54,054 nucleotides of DNA from Enterococcus alcedinis (GCF_014635985.1 NZ_BMDT01000014.1:1-54054), one strand, 5' to 3'; positions 16,376-26,890 are shown, counted from the stretch's first letter. Notes: generated by a model not told the origin, from the sequence alone. Made by a program: numbers and translations.

Positions 16376-17323
16376 ATGCAACCATTATTTATGAAACCAG
16401 TTTTCCAAGAAAAAATCTGGGGCGGTAGTCGTTTACGTACGGTTTTTGGCTTTGATATTCCAAACGATAAAATTGGAGAAGATTGGGCAATTAGCGCGCA
16501 TCCAAATGGTGTAAGTGTGATTGAAAACGGTCCCTATAAAGGCCAAACACTCGACCAATTATGGAAAGAGCATCAAGAATTATTTGGTCATTCAACGGAA
16601 GATGTTTTCCCGTTATTAATAAAAATTTTAGATGCAGAAGAAGATTTATCTGTTCAAGTTCATCCAGATGACGTTTATGGCTTGAAAAATGAGGGTGAAT
16701 TAGGAAAAACAGAATGCTGGTATATTATTGCAGCAGAACCAGGTGCTGAGATTATTTATGGACACAACGCACAAACACGTGAAGAATTAGAAGCAATGAT
16801 TCGTGAAGGACGCTGGGATGATTTATTAACACGCGTGCCAGTTAAAAAAGGTGATTTCTTCTATGTACCAAGTGGTACGATTCATGCCATTGGTAAAGGG
16901 ATCATGATTTTAGAAACACAACAAAGTTCAGATACAACTTACCGTGTGTATGACTACGATCGTAAAGATGATAGTGGACAACCACGTGAATTACATATCC
17001 AACAATCGGTTGATGTGACAACAGTACCTTCAAATCGACCAGAAGTCACCATTCAAGAAGTTAAAAAAGGCGATTCAGCCATTATTACATACGTTAAAAC
17101 AGATTTCTTTAATGTTTACGAATGGCAAGTAAAAGGAAGCTTGAGCTTCACAAAAACAGCACCTTATACATTAGCAACGGTCATTACTGGTTTTGGTAAA
17201 CTCGTTGTAAATGGTGAGACACATGAGTTAAATATGGGAACAAGTTTCATCTTACCAAATCAAATTGACAGCTGGGAAATTCAAGGAGATGTAACAATCA
17301 TCGCCTCTGAACCAGGACAATAA
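16376..17323 (+). CDS. manA: mannose-6-phosphate isomerase, class I
   Basis: Start ATG 16376 follows GAAGAGGAG and gives 315 residues (MQPLFMKPVFQEKIWGG). The zinc-site motif VQVHPDD, the later conserved Glu in LGKTECWY and the VPSGTIHAIGKG segment mark the cupin active site of type I phosphomannose isomerase. It interconverts mannose-6-phosphate and fructose-6-phosphate. A strong terminator follows directly. Confidence 0.95.
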   Translation: MQPLFMKPVFQEKIWGGSRLRTVFGFDIPNDKIGEDWAISAHPNGVSVIENGPYKGQTLDQLWKEHQELFGHSTEDVFPLLIKILDAEEDLSVQVHPDDVYGLKNEGELGKTECWYIIAAEPGAEIIYGHNAQTREELEAMIREGRWDDLLTRVPVKKGDFFYVPSGTIHAIGKGIMILETQQSSDTTYRVYDYDRKDDSGQPRELHIQQSVDVTTVPSNRPEVTIQEVKKGDSAIITYVKTDFFNVYEWQVKGSLSFTKTAPYTLATVITGFGKLVVNGETHELNMGTSFILPNQIDSWEIQGDVTIIASEPGQ

Positions 17324-17330
17324 ACAAAAT

Positions 17331-17371
17331 AAAAAGACCAGAGAAATGATAAAAAATTTCTCTGGTCTTTT
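17331..17371 (+). terminator. terminator after manA, twin of the one at 19197
   Basis: GACCAGAGAAAT-gataaaaa-ATTTCTCTGGTC (17336-17367) is followed by TTTT. The same 12-bp stem, with one loop change, occurs after the HemAT gene. Confidence 0.9.
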
Positions 17372-17373
17372 AT

Positions 17374-17814
17374 TGCAGACAAAGGCATTATCCTAAAGGA
17401 TTGGATCCTATTTTTAATTTATTGTGTTATTTTTCGTTTTCGTTCGAATCTATTTTTGAGAATTAACACATCGAATAAACTTTTTTGGGGTTAAATTCAA
17501 GGAAGTTGATTGGATGTTTATTTTGGTGCGCTTAACTTTTGAATGTATCTAAAAATGAGTGGAAAGATTGTTAAATTAGTAATGATAGAAGTGTATTTTG
17601 GATGTTGAGTCTGAAATTCAGAAGATGTTCACTCAGTTATAAGTCAATTGGTAAACGAAAGATAACTGTGATTTCAGTTGTAAACGATAAGAATATTTAA
17701 AATAAAAGAATAAATGACGATATAATACTATGTTATAATATCAAGAATCTCTTGTATTTCACGGCAGTTGATTTTTGAATTTTTGGCAATAATTATTGAG
17801 TTAGGAGAATTTCA
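17374..17814 (+). promoter_or_regulatory. 441-base leader region upstream of the HemAT gene
   Basis: No gene is seen. A direct repeat GTAAACGA occurs at 17651-17658 and 17680-17687, 29 bases apart. The second copy (TGTAAACGATAAGA) is one base off a catabolite response element pattern. Two TATAAT-like hexamers (near 17720-17740) follow, so one promoter probably starts about 80 bases before the gene. The remainder is AT-rich. Confidence 0.4.
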
Positions 17815-19107
17815 TTGATTTGTAAAAAATGTAAAAAAACCAAAGAAAAGAAATTAAACAAAGATGTAAATGTTGAATGGAACATCCCAAAAGGAATTGA
17901 TGCAGAACATCAAGTACAGATGATTGGTTTGACAAAAGAGGATCTTCGAATTATTCATAATTTACAACCATTTGTTAATGAACAAATTGATGATATTGTG
18001 AATCGATTTTATGAAAACTTAGAAAATGAGCCATCATTACTCGACCTCATCAACGATAACAGTTCGATTGAAAAATTGAGAAAAACGCTTAGAACGCACA
18101 TTACTGAAATGTTCAACGGGGTGATTAATCAAGAGTATTTTGAAAGAAGAATTCGTATCGCACATATTCATGTTCAAGTCGGTCTTAAAACAAAGTGGTA
18201 TTTATGTGCCTTTCAGGACCTTCTTCTTTCATTGATAGGTATTATCGAAGAAAATTTTGAAGATAAGGAAGAATACTTTTTGGCAATCAAAGCGGTATCC
18301 AAAATCTTAAACCTAGAACAACAATTAGTGCTTGAATCCTATGACATTGAAACGGAGCGCATTCGAAAAAAAGCAGAAGATCAAAAAATACTAGTAAGAA
18401 ACAATGTCGCAACGGCATCTGAAAATCTGGCTACTATATCTGAAGAAACGAGTGCCTCTTTTCGTCAATTAATTGAACAATCAAATGAAGTGGTTTATCT
18501 TGTTAATAAAGAAACCGAATTGTCACTTCTTGCTGAAAAACGAGCGGAAGAAGGGAAAGAACAAATCAAAAAACAAAACGACAATATGGGAAATATCAAC
18601 CATTCGGTGAATGATATTTCTTTTGATATAAAGATGTTAACGGAAATATCGAAACGAATGCAAGAAATTGTACAAATTATAACCAGCATTGCCAATCAAA
18701 CGAATCTCTTAGCCCTTAATGCAGCAATCGAAGCCGCACGTGCAGGAGACGCTGGAAAAGGTTTCTCTGTTGTAGCTGGGGAAGTTCGTAAACTTTCTGA
18801 AGAGACGAAGCAGTCCGTTTCAAGCGTATCTAATTTAATCGCTGATACCAATTCTCAAACGGAAAAATTAATACTTTCCATCGAAAAAATAGGGGAAGCG
18901 GTAAAAGTTGGGGACGATAGCATGAAAGAAACAGATGAGTATTTTAAGCAGATTTTAGAAACGATGGATGAAACGAAATTCCAAAATAACAAAATTGAAA
19001 ATGAACTTTCTTCTTTTGTGAGTGTGATTAATGAATTAGGAAGAGCGTTCGAGGAAGTCGCCTTGTCGGCAGAGAGTCTGACCAAGATTACAGATGAGAT
19101 GAACTAG
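17815..19107 (+). CDS. hemAT: HemAT-like globin-coupled chemoreceptor
   Basis: The 430-residue protein has a protoglobin sensor domain (residues about 35-185). The probable haem-binding proximal His is H119 in [15 protein letters not shown], which fits HemAT. A linker and a methyl-accepting signalling domain follow, with the conserved hairpin tip [18 protein letters not shown] and [13 protein letters not shown]. There is no membrane helix, so it is a soluble oxygen sensor talking to CheW/CheA. The start is TTG 17815 after GGAGAA. The N-terminus has an odd MICKKCKK with two Cys. The gene stands alone between near-identical terminators, with no chemotaxis neighbours in the window. Confidence 0.93.
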   Translation: MICKKCKKTKEKKLNKDVNVEWNIPKGIDAEHQVQMIGLTKEDLRIIHNLQPFVNEQIDDIVNRFYENLENEPSLLDLINDNSSIEKLRKTLRTHITEMFNGVINQEYFERRIRIAHIHVQVGLKTKWYLCAFQDLLLSLIGIIEENFEDKEEYFLAIKAVSKILNLEQQLVLESYDIETERIRKKAEDQKILVRNNVATASENLATISEETSASFRQLIEQSNEVVYLVNKETELSLLAEKRAEEGKEQIKKQNDNMGNINHSVNDISFDIKMLTEISKRMQEIVQIITSIANQTNLLALNAAIEAARAGDAGKGFSVVAGEVRKLSEETKQSVSSVSNLIADTNSQTEKLILSIEKIGEAVKVGDDSMKETDEYFKQILETMDETKFQNNKIENELSSFVSVINELGRAFEEVALSAESLTKITDEMN

Positions 19108-19191
19108 CAGATCGTCCGTTTTTTTTACATTGTTGGAGCATTTAAGTTCATTTTAGTAGAGTAGAAATAAGCCTGCCTTTTCAATGAAAAA

Positions 19192-19232
19192 TAAACGACC
19201 AGAGAAATTATAAAAAATTTCTCTGGTCGTTT
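19192..19232. terminator. terminator after hemAT, shared with malR
   Basis: GACCAGAGAAAT-tataaaaa-ATTTCTCTGGTC (19197-19228) is flanked by A-rich and T-rich sequence. It lies between the converging hemAT and malR genes. Confidence 0.88.
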
Positions 19233-19235
19233 TGA

Positions 19236-20255
19236 TTACTTAAATTTTTTATTCAAAACCGTTTCTCGTTGAATGAGTTCATGCGGTACGACAACCCGTA
19301 AGCTGCTGTGCATTTCTTGATTCGTTAGCTGCGCCATCAATTGCTGAGTAGCAATTGAACCAAGCGAGGCCACATCAATATCAATACTCGTTAAATAAGG
19401 ATGTGTCAATGTCGTGAAAATGGAGTTGTTAAAACTGATTACCGATAAATCATCGGGGACTTTGTAGCCTAAAAGTTGGGCTAATTGAATAATTCGGACA
19501 GCAAATAAATCATCAATCACAACGAGTGCCGTGGCTTTGGTTTCTTGTAAGACTTCAAGAAATTCGGGATAATCTTGGGTTTCTTCAAAGGATACAACCG
19601 GAAATAAAGGTAAATTCGCCATCATTAACGCTTTTTGATAACCAAAATAACGTTCGAAATATAAATTTTCATGGGTTGTATTTGTAATAAATAGAATCCG
19701 TTGATGGCCTTTATCAATTAGATGATCCGTCGCTTGCTTACCAAGCAGTTGATTGTCATTATCAACATACACGATGCTTTCTTCTTGTGTGTAAGGCTGA
19801 CCAATCAAGGTAAAGGGAATCTTTTTTTCGATAAGATAAGTAATGATTGGGTCGTATTTATCTGAATAAGTCAAAATAAAGCCATCGACTTGTTTTTGGC
19901 GATGCATCTGTTCGACATTGGCCAACAAAGTGTCAAAGTCACGAGCTGATGCAACAGCCACCGACATATTGAATTTTCGGGCTTCTTCATTGATGGTCTC
20001 AATTGTTTCTAAATAAAAAGGATTTCCTAAACGCTCTTTTGTATTTAAAGGCGGTAAAACAACACCAATTGCACTCGCTGTTTTTTTGCCTAGATTACGT
20101 GCTGCCAAATTGGGTGTATAACCTAATTCATCCATGACTTTTCGAACTTTACGTTTTGTTTCTTCTGAAATGCTTGGATGGTTGTTAATGACTCTTGAAA
20201 CGGTAGAGGTTGCGACTCCTGCTTTTTTTGCGACATCTTTTACAGTGATGCTCAT
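19236..20255 (-). CDS. malR: LacI family repressor, probably MalR
   Basis: The 339-residue protein starts with the LacI helix-turn-helix and hinge (VKDVAKKAGVATSTVSRVIN, then LGYTPNLAARNL), followed by a periplasmic-binding-protein-like sugar sensor domain. It lies 56 bases downstream of malP on the same strand. A LacI-type operator sits in the malP promoter, so control of maltose phosphorylase is the natural inference. Start ATG 20255 follows GGAAGGAGT. The effector sugar cannot be read from the sequence. Confidence 0.85.
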   Translation of the reverse strand: MSITVKDVAKKAGVATSTVSRVINNHPSISEETKRKVRKVMDELGYTPNLAARNLGKKTASAIGVVLPPLNTKERLGNPFYLETIETINEEARKFNMSVAVASARDFDTLLANVEQMHRQKQVDGFILTYSDKYDPIITYLIEKKIPFTLIGQPYTQEESIVYVDNDNQLLGKQATDHLIDKGHQRILFITNTTHENLYFERYFGYQKALMMANLPLFPVVSFEETQDYPEFLEVLQETKATALVVIDDLFAVRIIQLAQLLGYKVPDDLSVISFNNSIFTTLTHPYLTSIDIDVASLGSIATQQLMAQLTNQEMHSSLRVVVPHELIQRETVLNKKFK

Positions 20256-20311
20256 GTCTTTCCACTCCTTCCCCTAACGAAAATCATCGTATCATAAGAC
20301 CACAGTCAATG

Positions 20312-22576
20312 CTAGCGCAGAGGCAGACGAATTTGATCGGTTAATGTGACATGTTCTTGATAAACCAGCATTTCAAGTGGTGCTCCTTTTAATAAGTCGA
20401 AAGTTACGGCTTCCGAATCGACTTTGACAAAGATTAAACGCCCGCGATAGTTAATATGAAAAGCATAAGTCTGCCAAGCTTTTGGTAAGAAAGGTGCGAA
20501 GCTTAATTGTTGATTCGCGGTTTTCATTTGGGCAAAGCCTTGAACGATGGCTAACCAACTACCTGTCATGGACGTAATGTGTAAGCCATCTTCCGTATCG
20601 TTATTGTAGTTGTCTAAGTCTAAACGCGCCGTACGCTCATACATTTCAAGCGCTTTGTCTTCCATCCCCAGCTCAGCGGCTAAAATCGCGTGGACACTTG
20701 GAGAAAGAGACGATTCATGAACAGTCATCGGTTCATAAAACTCAAAATTGGCTCTTTTTTCTTCCAAAGTAAATTGCTCGTTGAAGAAGTAAATCCCTTG
20801 TAATACATCGGCTTGTTTAATAAAGCAAGAGCGTAAAATATGATCCCACGACCAATTTTGATTGATTGGTAAGTGAATCGGATCAAGTTCGGACACAGGC
20901 ATTAATTCTTTGTCTAAGAAGGTATCGTGTTGCACGAAGACACCTAATTCCTGATCGACAGGGAAGTACATGTTCTCGATAATGGCTTGCCACTGCGCCT
21001 GTTCGCTTTCACTAATTTGAATTGTTGCTTCATTTTTAAACTTGCGATAATTTTCAAGTGTATAACGCAAGACCCAAACGGCAATCGTGTTCGTATACCA
21101 ATTGTTATTGACATTATTTTCATATTCATTCGGACCAGTCACGCCATGTAACATGTATTTTTGGTGACGTTTTGAAAAATGCACACGGTCCGCCCAAAAA
21201 CGAGCAATTTCGGCTAAGACTTCTAAGCCTTCTTTTTGTAAGTACGTTTCATCACCGGTGTAGTTTGTATAATTGTAAATCGCATAAGCAATGGCACCGT
21301 TGCGATGAATTTCTTCAAAGGTAATTTCCCATTCGTTATGGCATTCAATCCCTGTGAAGGTAACCATCGGGTATAAGGCACCTTTTAACCCTTGTTGTTG
21401 CGCGTTGTGTTGTGCTTGTGGTAACTGATTGTGTCGGTATTTTAATAAGTTTTTAGTCACATTTGGTTCAGCAAGAGCTAAGTAAAGCGGGACTGCGTAG
21501 GCTTCGGTATCCCAATAAGTGGCGCCACCATATTTTTCACCGGTGAACCCTTTTGGACCAATGTTTAAACGCTCATCTTCGCCGTAATACGTTGCAAATA
21601 GTTGGAACAAGTTGAATCGAATTCCTTGTTGGGCAGCGTCATCGCCTTCGATTAAAACATCCGCCAGTTCCCAACGCTTCTTCCAAGCAAGAAGATGTTC
21701 CGCTTTTAAAGTCTGATAGTCGTTACCGAATGTTGCAAATAAGTCATTTAGTGTGGCTACTTGCTCAGCTTCAGGGATATCCCGGCTCGTTAGCACGATG
21801 ACTTGTTTTTCAAGGGACATCTTTTGATTGGTCGTTAAATGAAAATCAAAGGTTTGTTCCGCCGTCAAAGGTGTGTGGCTCGTATCGCTGGCACTCAAAT
21901 TGTGTTTCATTCCAGTCGTCACAACGAATTGTTCAATTTCAAATGGATTCGGGATAGTCTGTGCGGTGACATAACTGACCTCAGGTGTCGCTACTTGATT
22001 CCTTGCTTGCCAAAACATTTCGTCATAGTTGCTATCTTCGTTTTGAATCGTGTTGTCTAATTTCGATACCACACGAATCGTTGCTTCACCGGCTAATACC
22101 GTCGCATTCATTTGAATCATCGCCAATTCTTTTTTGACGATACTCAAGAAACGCTCAAAACGAAAAGCAACGGTTGCTCCGGCTACAGTGACGGTAAACT
22201 GACGCGTCAGTAAGCCTTTTTCCATATCTAGTTCCAAATAAAAATCTTCCGGTTTAAGTACGGCTAAATCGACGGGTTGATCGTTAATAAATACGTCCAT
22301 TGCGATGAAATTTACCGCGTTAATGACTTTACCGAAATATTCGGGATAGCCATTTTTCCACCAACCAACACGTGTTTTATCGGGATACCAAACGCCGGCT
22401 AAATACGTACCAAGGTGATGATCGCCAGAGTAGTGTTCTTCAAAATTGCCACGCATACCCATATAACCATTACCAATACTCGTTAAAGATTCTTGTAATC
22501 GACGATTCTCGATGTCTAATGCCTTTGTCTTAATTTTCCACGGATCTACTTCGAATAAGCGCTGAATCGATTTCAT
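20312..22576 (-). CDS. malP: maltose phosphorylase (GH65)
   Basis: The 754-residue protein matches family GH65 kojibiose/maltose/trehalose phosphorylases in length and layout. It has an N-terminal beta-sandwich, an (alpha/alpha)6 barrel and a small C-terminal beta domain. The catalytic-acid region [20 protein letters not shown] is present. The early [17 protein letters not shown] and the middle [11 protein letters not shown] are also typical. The enzyme splits maltose with phosphate to beta-glucose-1-phosphate and glucose. The specific substrate is inferred from the sequence pattern; trehalose-type activity is less likely. Usual partners such as beta-phosphoglucomutase are not in the window. 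Confidence 0.9.
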   Translation of the reverse strand: MKSIQRLFEVDPWKIKTKALDIENRRLQESLTSIGNGYMGMRGNFEEHYSGDHHLGTYLAGVWYPDKTRVGWWKNGYPEYFGKVINAVNFIAMDVFINDQPVDLAVLKPEDFYLELDMEKGLLTRQFTVTVAGATVAFRFERFLSIVKKELAMIQMNATVLAGEATIRVVSKLDNTIQNEDSNYDEMFWQARNQVATPEVSYVTAQTIPNPFEIEQFVVTTGMKHNLSASDTSHTPLTAEQTFDFHLTTNQKMSLEKQVIVLTSRDIPEAEQVATLNDLFATFGNDYQTLKAEHLLAWKKRWELADVLIEGDDAAQQGIRFNLFQLFATYYGEDERLNIGPKGFTGEKYGGATYWDTEAYAVPLYLALAEPNVTKNLLKYRHNQLPQAQHNAQQQGLKGALYPMVTFTGIECHNEWEITFEEIHRNGAIAYAIYNYTNYTGDETYLQKEGLEVLAEIARFWADRVHFSKRHQKYMLHGVTGPNEYENNVNNNWYTNTIAVWVLRYTLENYRKFKNEATIQISESEQAQWQAIIENMYFPVDQELGVFVQHDTFLDKELMPVSELDPIHLPINQNWSWDHILRSCFIKQADVLQGIYFFNEQFTLEEKRANFEFYEPMTVHESSLSPSVHAILAAELGMEDKALEMYERTARLDLDNYNNDTEDGLHITSMTGSWLAIVQGFAQMKTANQQLSFAPFLPKAWQTYAFHINYRGRLIFVKVDSEAVTFDLLKGAPLEMLVYQEHVTLTDQIRLPLR

Positions 22577-22611
22577 AATGAGACCTCCAAATAATCATTT
22601 TTGTTAATCAT

Positions 22612-22640
22612 ATCATAAACGCAATCGGTTGCATAGTAAA
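22612..22640 (-). promoter_or_regulatory. malP promoter with a LacI-type operator in its spacer
   Basis: Read on the minus strand, TTTACT (22635-22640), a 17-base spacer and TATGAT (22612-22617) form a promoter. The spacer holds TGCAACCGATTGCG (22620-22633), a near-perfect LacI/GalR-family palindrome, so a bound repressor would exclude RNA polymerase. Confidence 0.8.
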
Positions 22641-22733
22641 GCATTATTGTTGCAAAAAGTCAAAGCGTGTTATACTTAAAAAGAATCGTTTAGGCCGTTC
22701 TGAAATGAAAAGTCAAAAAGGTGTGAAACCATC

Positions 22734-23612
22734 ATGGAAGAGAAATTAAAAGATTACATCCAAACAATCAATCAAAATCAAATACTTGCGTCCGACGTGC
22801 TTAAGGCGAGGCCGTTAAGTGGTGGCACAGCAAGTAATGTCTGGTTATTAAGTGATAGCAGTCAGCGACAATATGTATTAAAACAAAATAGTCAGGTGAA
22901 TGAAGAAGTCACCTATTTAGAGGTATATAAAAAGAGTCGCTACTTGCCCAAGGTCATATTTTTTGATCAAAGACAACAATTTTACGTTTATGAATATTTA
23001 CCAGGAATCATTCAACCATTTATTGCGGATAAACAAACCATGTTACTGGAATTAGCCACAGATCTATGGTCCCATGCGGTTTTAGTGCCTCCGTCAAAAT
23101 GGGGTTGGACCATCAGCCCAACCAGTAGTTGGACGGCATTTTTACTGGCAGAAATAGCGGATGCTAAAGAAACCAATTCGTCTATTTTGCCTACCGATTC
23201 TGATGGATTTGTTTTTCAACTTGCACAAAAGCAAAAGGGGCCAGCGCAAGCGTACTTACTACATGGCGATTGTGGCATACACAATCTCTTGCAAATCGAT
23301 CAGCAAGTCGTATCAGTTATTGATCCAGAACCCTTATACGGGACTCGTTTATTTGAACTTGTTGCGACTTTTTGTTCATCGCCGGAGCAGCTAACAGAAA
23401 ACACGTTAAAACCAGCTGTTGAATTATTGATAGGCACGTATGATCGTCAAACGGTCATTGAAGAAGTGTTAATCGGTTTGTATTTGCGTATCTATCGCTG
23501 TTATTGGCATCACCCAACCGACCTGTCTGATTATTTGATCGCATGGGCAGCTTGGTTTGAAAAATATCAAAGTTCTCAGAAAGAAAAAACATTTGGAATG
23601 AGTCATAAATAA
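22734..23612 (+). CDS. aminoglycoside/choline phosphotransferase-fold protein
   Basis: The 292-residue protein carries the APH kinase motifs: an N-lobe with LSGGTASNVWLL and YVLKQ, the catalytic-loop LLHGDCGIHN, and the metal-site VIDPEPLYGTRLFELVA. Such enzymes phosphorylate small molecules (choline, hydroxylated amino acids, fructosamines or aminoglycosides). Nothing here singles out an antibiotic, and the housekeeping setting speaks against a resistance gene. No strong ribosome site precedes ATG 22734; GTGTGAAACC is the nearest. It is divergent from malP. Confidence 0.82.
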   Translation: MEEKLKDYIQTINQNQILASDVLKARPLSGGTASNVWLLSDSSQRQYVLKQNSQVNEEVTYLEVYKKSRYLPKVIFFDQRQQFYVYEYLPGIIQPFIADKQTMLLELATDLWSHAVLVPPSKWGWTISPTSSWTAFLLAEIADAKETNSSILPTDSDGFVFQLAQKQKGPAQAYLLHGDCGIHNLLQIDQQVVSVIDPEPLYGTRLFELVATFCSSPEQLTENTLKPAVELLIGTYDRQTVIEEVLIGLYLRIYRCYWHHPTDLSDYLIAWAAWFEKYQSSQKEKTFGMSHK

Positions 23613-23650
23613 TCGATTGTTTCCTACAAAAAGAAAGGGTTAAGACATAC

Positions 23651-24463
23651 ATGAAAATTTTAACGTTAAATTGCCATAGTTGGTTAGAAGAAAATAAAGA
23701 GGAGAAGTTTCAACAACTCGTTGATAAAATTGTCGCAGAAGACTTTGACGTGATTGCGCTACAAGAAGTCAATCAAACACAAGGGGAAGAAGGCGGAATT
23801 TTAGACGAATGGTATTGTTTGAATAACGATACGTGGCCAATATTAAAAGATAATTTTGCGTTGGCATTATCTGAAGCCTTACAGATCGAAGACAAAGAGT
23901 ATTATTGGACATGGGGATTTAGTCATTATTCGTATGGTCGTTTTGAAGAAGGATTGGCGTTGTTTTCAAAAGAGCCACTTTTAGCGAAGGTCACACAAGT
24001 TTCTAAGTGTAGTGATATCAACGATGCTCGTCGTCGCATTTTAGTCAGTGCCGTGACAGAAAAAGAAGGCCAATTACTAACGGTCGGAAGTATTCATCAC
24101 TCGTGGTGGGCCGATGATGCCTTTAAGATTGAATGGGAAGGCTTGGAAAAAGCTTTTGAGGAAAATCAATATCCCTTGATTCTTGCGGGTGATTTTAATC
24201 AGATTGCGGGAACCATCGGACATGAACTGGTGTTAAACAGTCGCTTAAAATTAAAAGACAGTTTTCAAATTGCTGAAAATGTCATTGGTGAGGCAACAAT
24301 TGAAGGACCGATTGACGGTTGGAACGATCATAACGGCTCTTTACGAATCGACTATGTTTTTGTCAGTGAGGGACTAAAAGTTAAAAATCATACCGTTGTC
24401 TTTGATGGGGGGAGAGAGCCGTTGGTCAGCGATCACTATGGGATTGTGGTTGAAGTCGAGTAA
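23651..24463 (+). CDS. endonuclease/exonuclease/phosphatase family protein
   Basis: The 270-residue protein shows the EEP fold motifs: KILTLNCHSW, VIALQEVNQT, the middle HHSWWADDAFK, LAGDFNQ and the terminal SDHYGIVVEVE. These supply the metal-binding Asn, Glu, Asp and His residues. There is no signal peptide, so it acts in the cytosol as a metal-dependent phosphodiesterase. The substrate is unknown; sphingomyelinase-like and DNase-I-like relatives exist. ATG 23651 lies after AAAGAAAGGG. The small DUF3221-like gene follows after 13 bases. Confidence 0.88.
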   Translation: MKILTLNCHSWLEENKEEKFQQLVDKIVAEDFDVIALQEVNQTQGEEGGILDEWYCLNNDTWPILKDNFALALSEALQIEDKEYYWTWGFSHYSYGRFEEGLALFSKEPLLAKVTQVSKCSDINDARRRILVSAVTEKEGQLLTVGSIHHSWWADDAFKIEWEGLEKAFEENQYPLILAGDFNQIAGTIGHELVLNSRLKLKDSFQIAENVIGEATIEGPIDGWNDHNGSLRIDYVFVSEGLKVKNHTVVFDGGREPLVSDHYGIVVEVE

Positions 24464-24476
24464 GGAGGACGTGTTG

Positions 24477-24809
24477 GTGAGTAAAATCAAACAACGAATT
24501 CTTGTGCTTGTTTTTATATTAATCGCTGGTTTTATTTTCCTTCAATTGCTATCGAATCGGCGTAATCGTGACATTGTGGGAACCGTAACGGAAATCCATC
24601 AGCAGCGTGTGACCGTTTTGACGGACGATTATCAGCAAGAAAATGGGGGACAATCCCAAGGTGATTTGGTCTTTACTTGGGAGCGAGCGGATGAATTTCA
24701 AATCGGTGATCGATTGAAAATCACAATCAAAGGTCCTGTATTAACCAGTTTTCCGGAACAAGCAACCGTCACAAAAATCGAAAAAATAAATGAAATCAAA
24801 GAGAAATAA
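24477..24809 (+). CDS. small membrane-anchored protein (DUF3221/YobA-like)
   Basis: Three starts are possible (GTG 24471, TTG 24474, GTG 24477). I choose GTG 24477, giving 110 residues, because it is 8 bases from GGAGG (24464-24468). One N-terminal membrane helix (ILVLVFILIAGFIFLQLL) is followed by a short OB-like domain starting IVGTVTEIHQQRVTVLT. This is typical of small secreted or anchored DUF3221-like proteins with no known function. It is coupled to the phosphodiesterase gene just upstream. Confidence 0.72.
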   Translation: MSKIKQRILVLVFILIAGFIFLQLLSNRRNRDIVGTVTEIHQQRVTVLTDDYQQENGGQSQGDLVFTWERADEFQIGDRLKITIKGPVLTSFPEQATVTKIEKINEIKEK

Positions 24810-24870
24810 AAAACACCCTCTGATAGCAAAGCTCTCACGTCTTGTGAGTCTTCGCTATTAGAGGGTGTTT
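24808..24870. terminator. bidirectional terminator
   Basis: AAAACACCCTCT-GATAGC and its complement GCTATTAGAGGGTGTTTT enclose a second inner stem. It serves the upstream plus-strand genes and gatD on the minus strand. Confidence 0.87.
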
Positions 24871-24879
24871 TCGGTAAGT

Positions 24880-25545
24880 TTATGAATTGCCGTATTTCTT
24901 GTCTAATGCAAGCTTCAAGAGGCGGTGTGCCAGGTTGACGTTACGTGCCAGAATCGGTCCGTGGAAATAAGAACCATAAACGTTACGATAAATGACGCCT
25001 TCACCTTGGTCTTCACCGTTATTGCCGTTGCCTTCAAGGACGGTTCCTAAAGGCTGCTCGTTTTCACCTAGGAATGTTCGACCGTTATGGTTTTCAAAAC
25101 CAACATACGTTTCATTGAAGCTTTCATTGAAAATTTTGACATCGCCGATGAAACGGTTATTGTCTTGACGAATCGTGTAATGATCAAGTGCACCAATACC
25201 TGAAATTTTATCGCCATCAGCCGTTTCGTAATAGTGACCGAGCAATTGATAACCGCCACAAATCGCTAATAAAACACCATCATTTTCGATGTATTTAATC
25301 AATTCATCACGTTTACTTTTTAAATCAGCGGAAACAATTTTTTGTTCATAATCTTGACCACCACCAAAAAAGACAAAATCATAATCTTCAGCTTGGAAAG
25401 GTTCATAAATGCTGACGATTGAAATATCAAACGCGACATCCATTTTTTTTGCAAGATAATTTAACACAAGTAAATTCCCGTTGTCACCATAAGTATTGAG
25501 TAAATTACCATAAAGGTGGGCAACACGTAGTTGGCGTTTTTCCAT
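24880..25545 (-). CDS. gatD: GatD, glutaminase subunit of lipid II amidotransferase
   Basis: The 221-residue protein has the class I amidotransferase (CobB/CobQ-like) fold: [12 protein letters not shown], the nucleophile Cys96 in [12 protein letters not shown] and the catalytic His195 in [10 protein letters not shown]. GatD releases ammonia from glutamine and passes it to MurT, which amidates the D-Glu of lipid II to D-isoGln. The gene starts one base after the murT stop, with the ribosome site inside murT. Confidence 0.95.
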   Translation of the reverse strand: MEKRQLRVAHLYGNLLNTYGDNGNLLVLNYLAKKMDVAFDISIVSIYEPFQAEDYDFVFFGGGQDYEQKIVSADLKSKRDELIKYIENDGVLLAICGGYQLLGHYYETADGDKISGIGALDHYTIRQDNNRFIGDVKIFNESFNETYVGFENHNGRTFLGENEQPLGTVLEGNGNNGEDQGEGVIYRNVYGSYFHGPILARNVNLAHRLLKLALDKKYGNS

Positions 25546-25546
25546 C

Positions 25547-26890
25547 TTAGTTGCCTCCTTTCAAAATACCTTGTTCGGTTAATTTTTGGCGTAATTGTAA
25601 AACAGCCGTATAAGTCGCTAAAATATAAACATTTTCGGTCGGTAGTTCAGCAATTTTTTGAATCACTTGATTCAATGAGTCAAGCTCCGTAATTTTTTCA
25701 TCCGGAATACCGGCAACTTGTAAGCGGAAAGTCATATCTTGACGGCGATCGCCACCAGTTAAGACTTGTGGAATCTCACGTTGAGTTAAATTCTCATACG
25801 TGCCATCCCAAATCCAGCTAATATCGATGCCATCTGCATAATTGGCATTGAGTAAACAAACAAGTGAGAAATCTTCGGGTGATAAGTTCATTGTGTCGAT
25901 GACTTGGTTGAGTCCGACTGGATTTTTTACTAAAACAAGGGTACATTTTTTGTCACCGATTTGGATGACTTCTTGACGGCCAAAAATCTTTTCATCATAA
26001 CCAAGACCGTGTCGGATTTGATCAGCGGTTAAGCCGTAATGTTCGCCAACTGCAGCTGCGGTTAAGGCGTTGTAGACGTTATAAAGTCCACCAACTTCAA
26101 TCTTATAATCGTCCGTACCAATCGTAAATTCAGATGAAACATTCGTCATTTCTCCAAGGTGCGTCAAGCGATAATCCAATTCTGGACGCTTGAAGTCACA
26201 ATGAGGACAGTAATATTTACCTAAGTTGGCATAAGTAATCATTTGATAATGTAAAATATGTTGACACTGCGGACATAAAACGCCATCTGTGTTTGGATGT
26301 GCCATTTGTTCTTCATCAGGTAAATGATCAAATCCATAATAAATTCGTGGATTCGGTGTCGCTTTGGAATTAAAAATTGGAGAATCACCATTCGCCAAAA
26401 TTAATGCTTCCGGTGCATGGGCGGCACCATCTAAAATCATTTGATAAGTCGTATAAATTTCGCCGTAACGATCCATTTGATCACGAAAAATATTCGTGAA
26501 CACAAAAAGTTTCGGTTTAATATAAGTCGTTACTTTTGCAAGACTGGCTTCATCAATTTCTAGGACAGCAAATTTCTTTTGTCCTTTCTTTGTTTTGGCG
26601 CTTAAAAAAGTCGAAACAATCCCTTGTACCATGTTGGCCCCTGTCGGATTCGTTAAGACATTATCAAATTTTTGTTGTAAGATTTTAACAATCAAAGCGG
26701 TCGTTAATGTTTTACCATTTGTACCAGTTACGACAATCACTTCGTAATCTTTCGCTAAATGATCAAGAATTTTGGGGTCAAGTTCGAGCGCGATTTTCCC
26801 TGGATAACTTGAGCCGCCTTTAAAAAAGGTCTTTAAGACCCATTGAGCCGTTTTGCCGACAGATGCCGCAAAATAATGTCTGATATTCAT
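25547..26890 (-). CDS. murT: MurT, lipid II isoglutaminyl synthase subunit
   Basis: The 447-residue Mur-ligase-like protein has the ATP loop VVTGTNGKT (residues 54-61) and the central Mur domain. Four cysteines in [10 protein letters not shown] and YYCPHCDF form a zinc ribbon characteristic of MurT. The C-terminal DUF1727-type domain follows. With GatD it amidates lipid II, which peptidoglycan cross-linking and viability depend on in related cocci. On the minus strand a TATGAT hexamer preceded by TG lies about 60 bases upstream, a likely promoter. Confidence 0.95.
   Translation of the reverse strand: MNIRHYFAASVGKTAQWVLKTFFKGGSSYPGKIALELDPKILDHLAKDYEVIVVTGTNGKTLTTALIVKILQQKFDNVLTNPTGANMVQGIVSTFLSAKTKKGQKKFAVLEIDEASLAKVTTYIKPKLFVFTNIFRDQMDRYGEIYTTYQMILDGAAHAPEALILANGDSPIFNSKATPNPRIYYGFDHLPDEEQMAHPNTDGVLCPQCQHILHYQMITYANLGKYYCPHCDFKRPELDYRLTHLGEMTNVSSEFTIGTDDYKIEVGGLYNVYNALTAAAVGEHYGLTADQIRHGLGYDEKIFGRQEVIQIGDKKCTLVLVKNPVGLNQVIDTMNLSPEDFSLVCLLNANYADGIDISWIWDGTYENLTQREIPQVLTGGDRRQDMTFRLQVAGIPDEKITELDSLNQVIQKIAELPTENVYILATYTAVLQLRQKLTEQGILKGGN

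Noticed and set aside
22734-23612. Aminoglycoside resistance gene
   Set aside because: The fold is shared by many metabolic kinases, there is no mobile context, and codon use is normal for the region.
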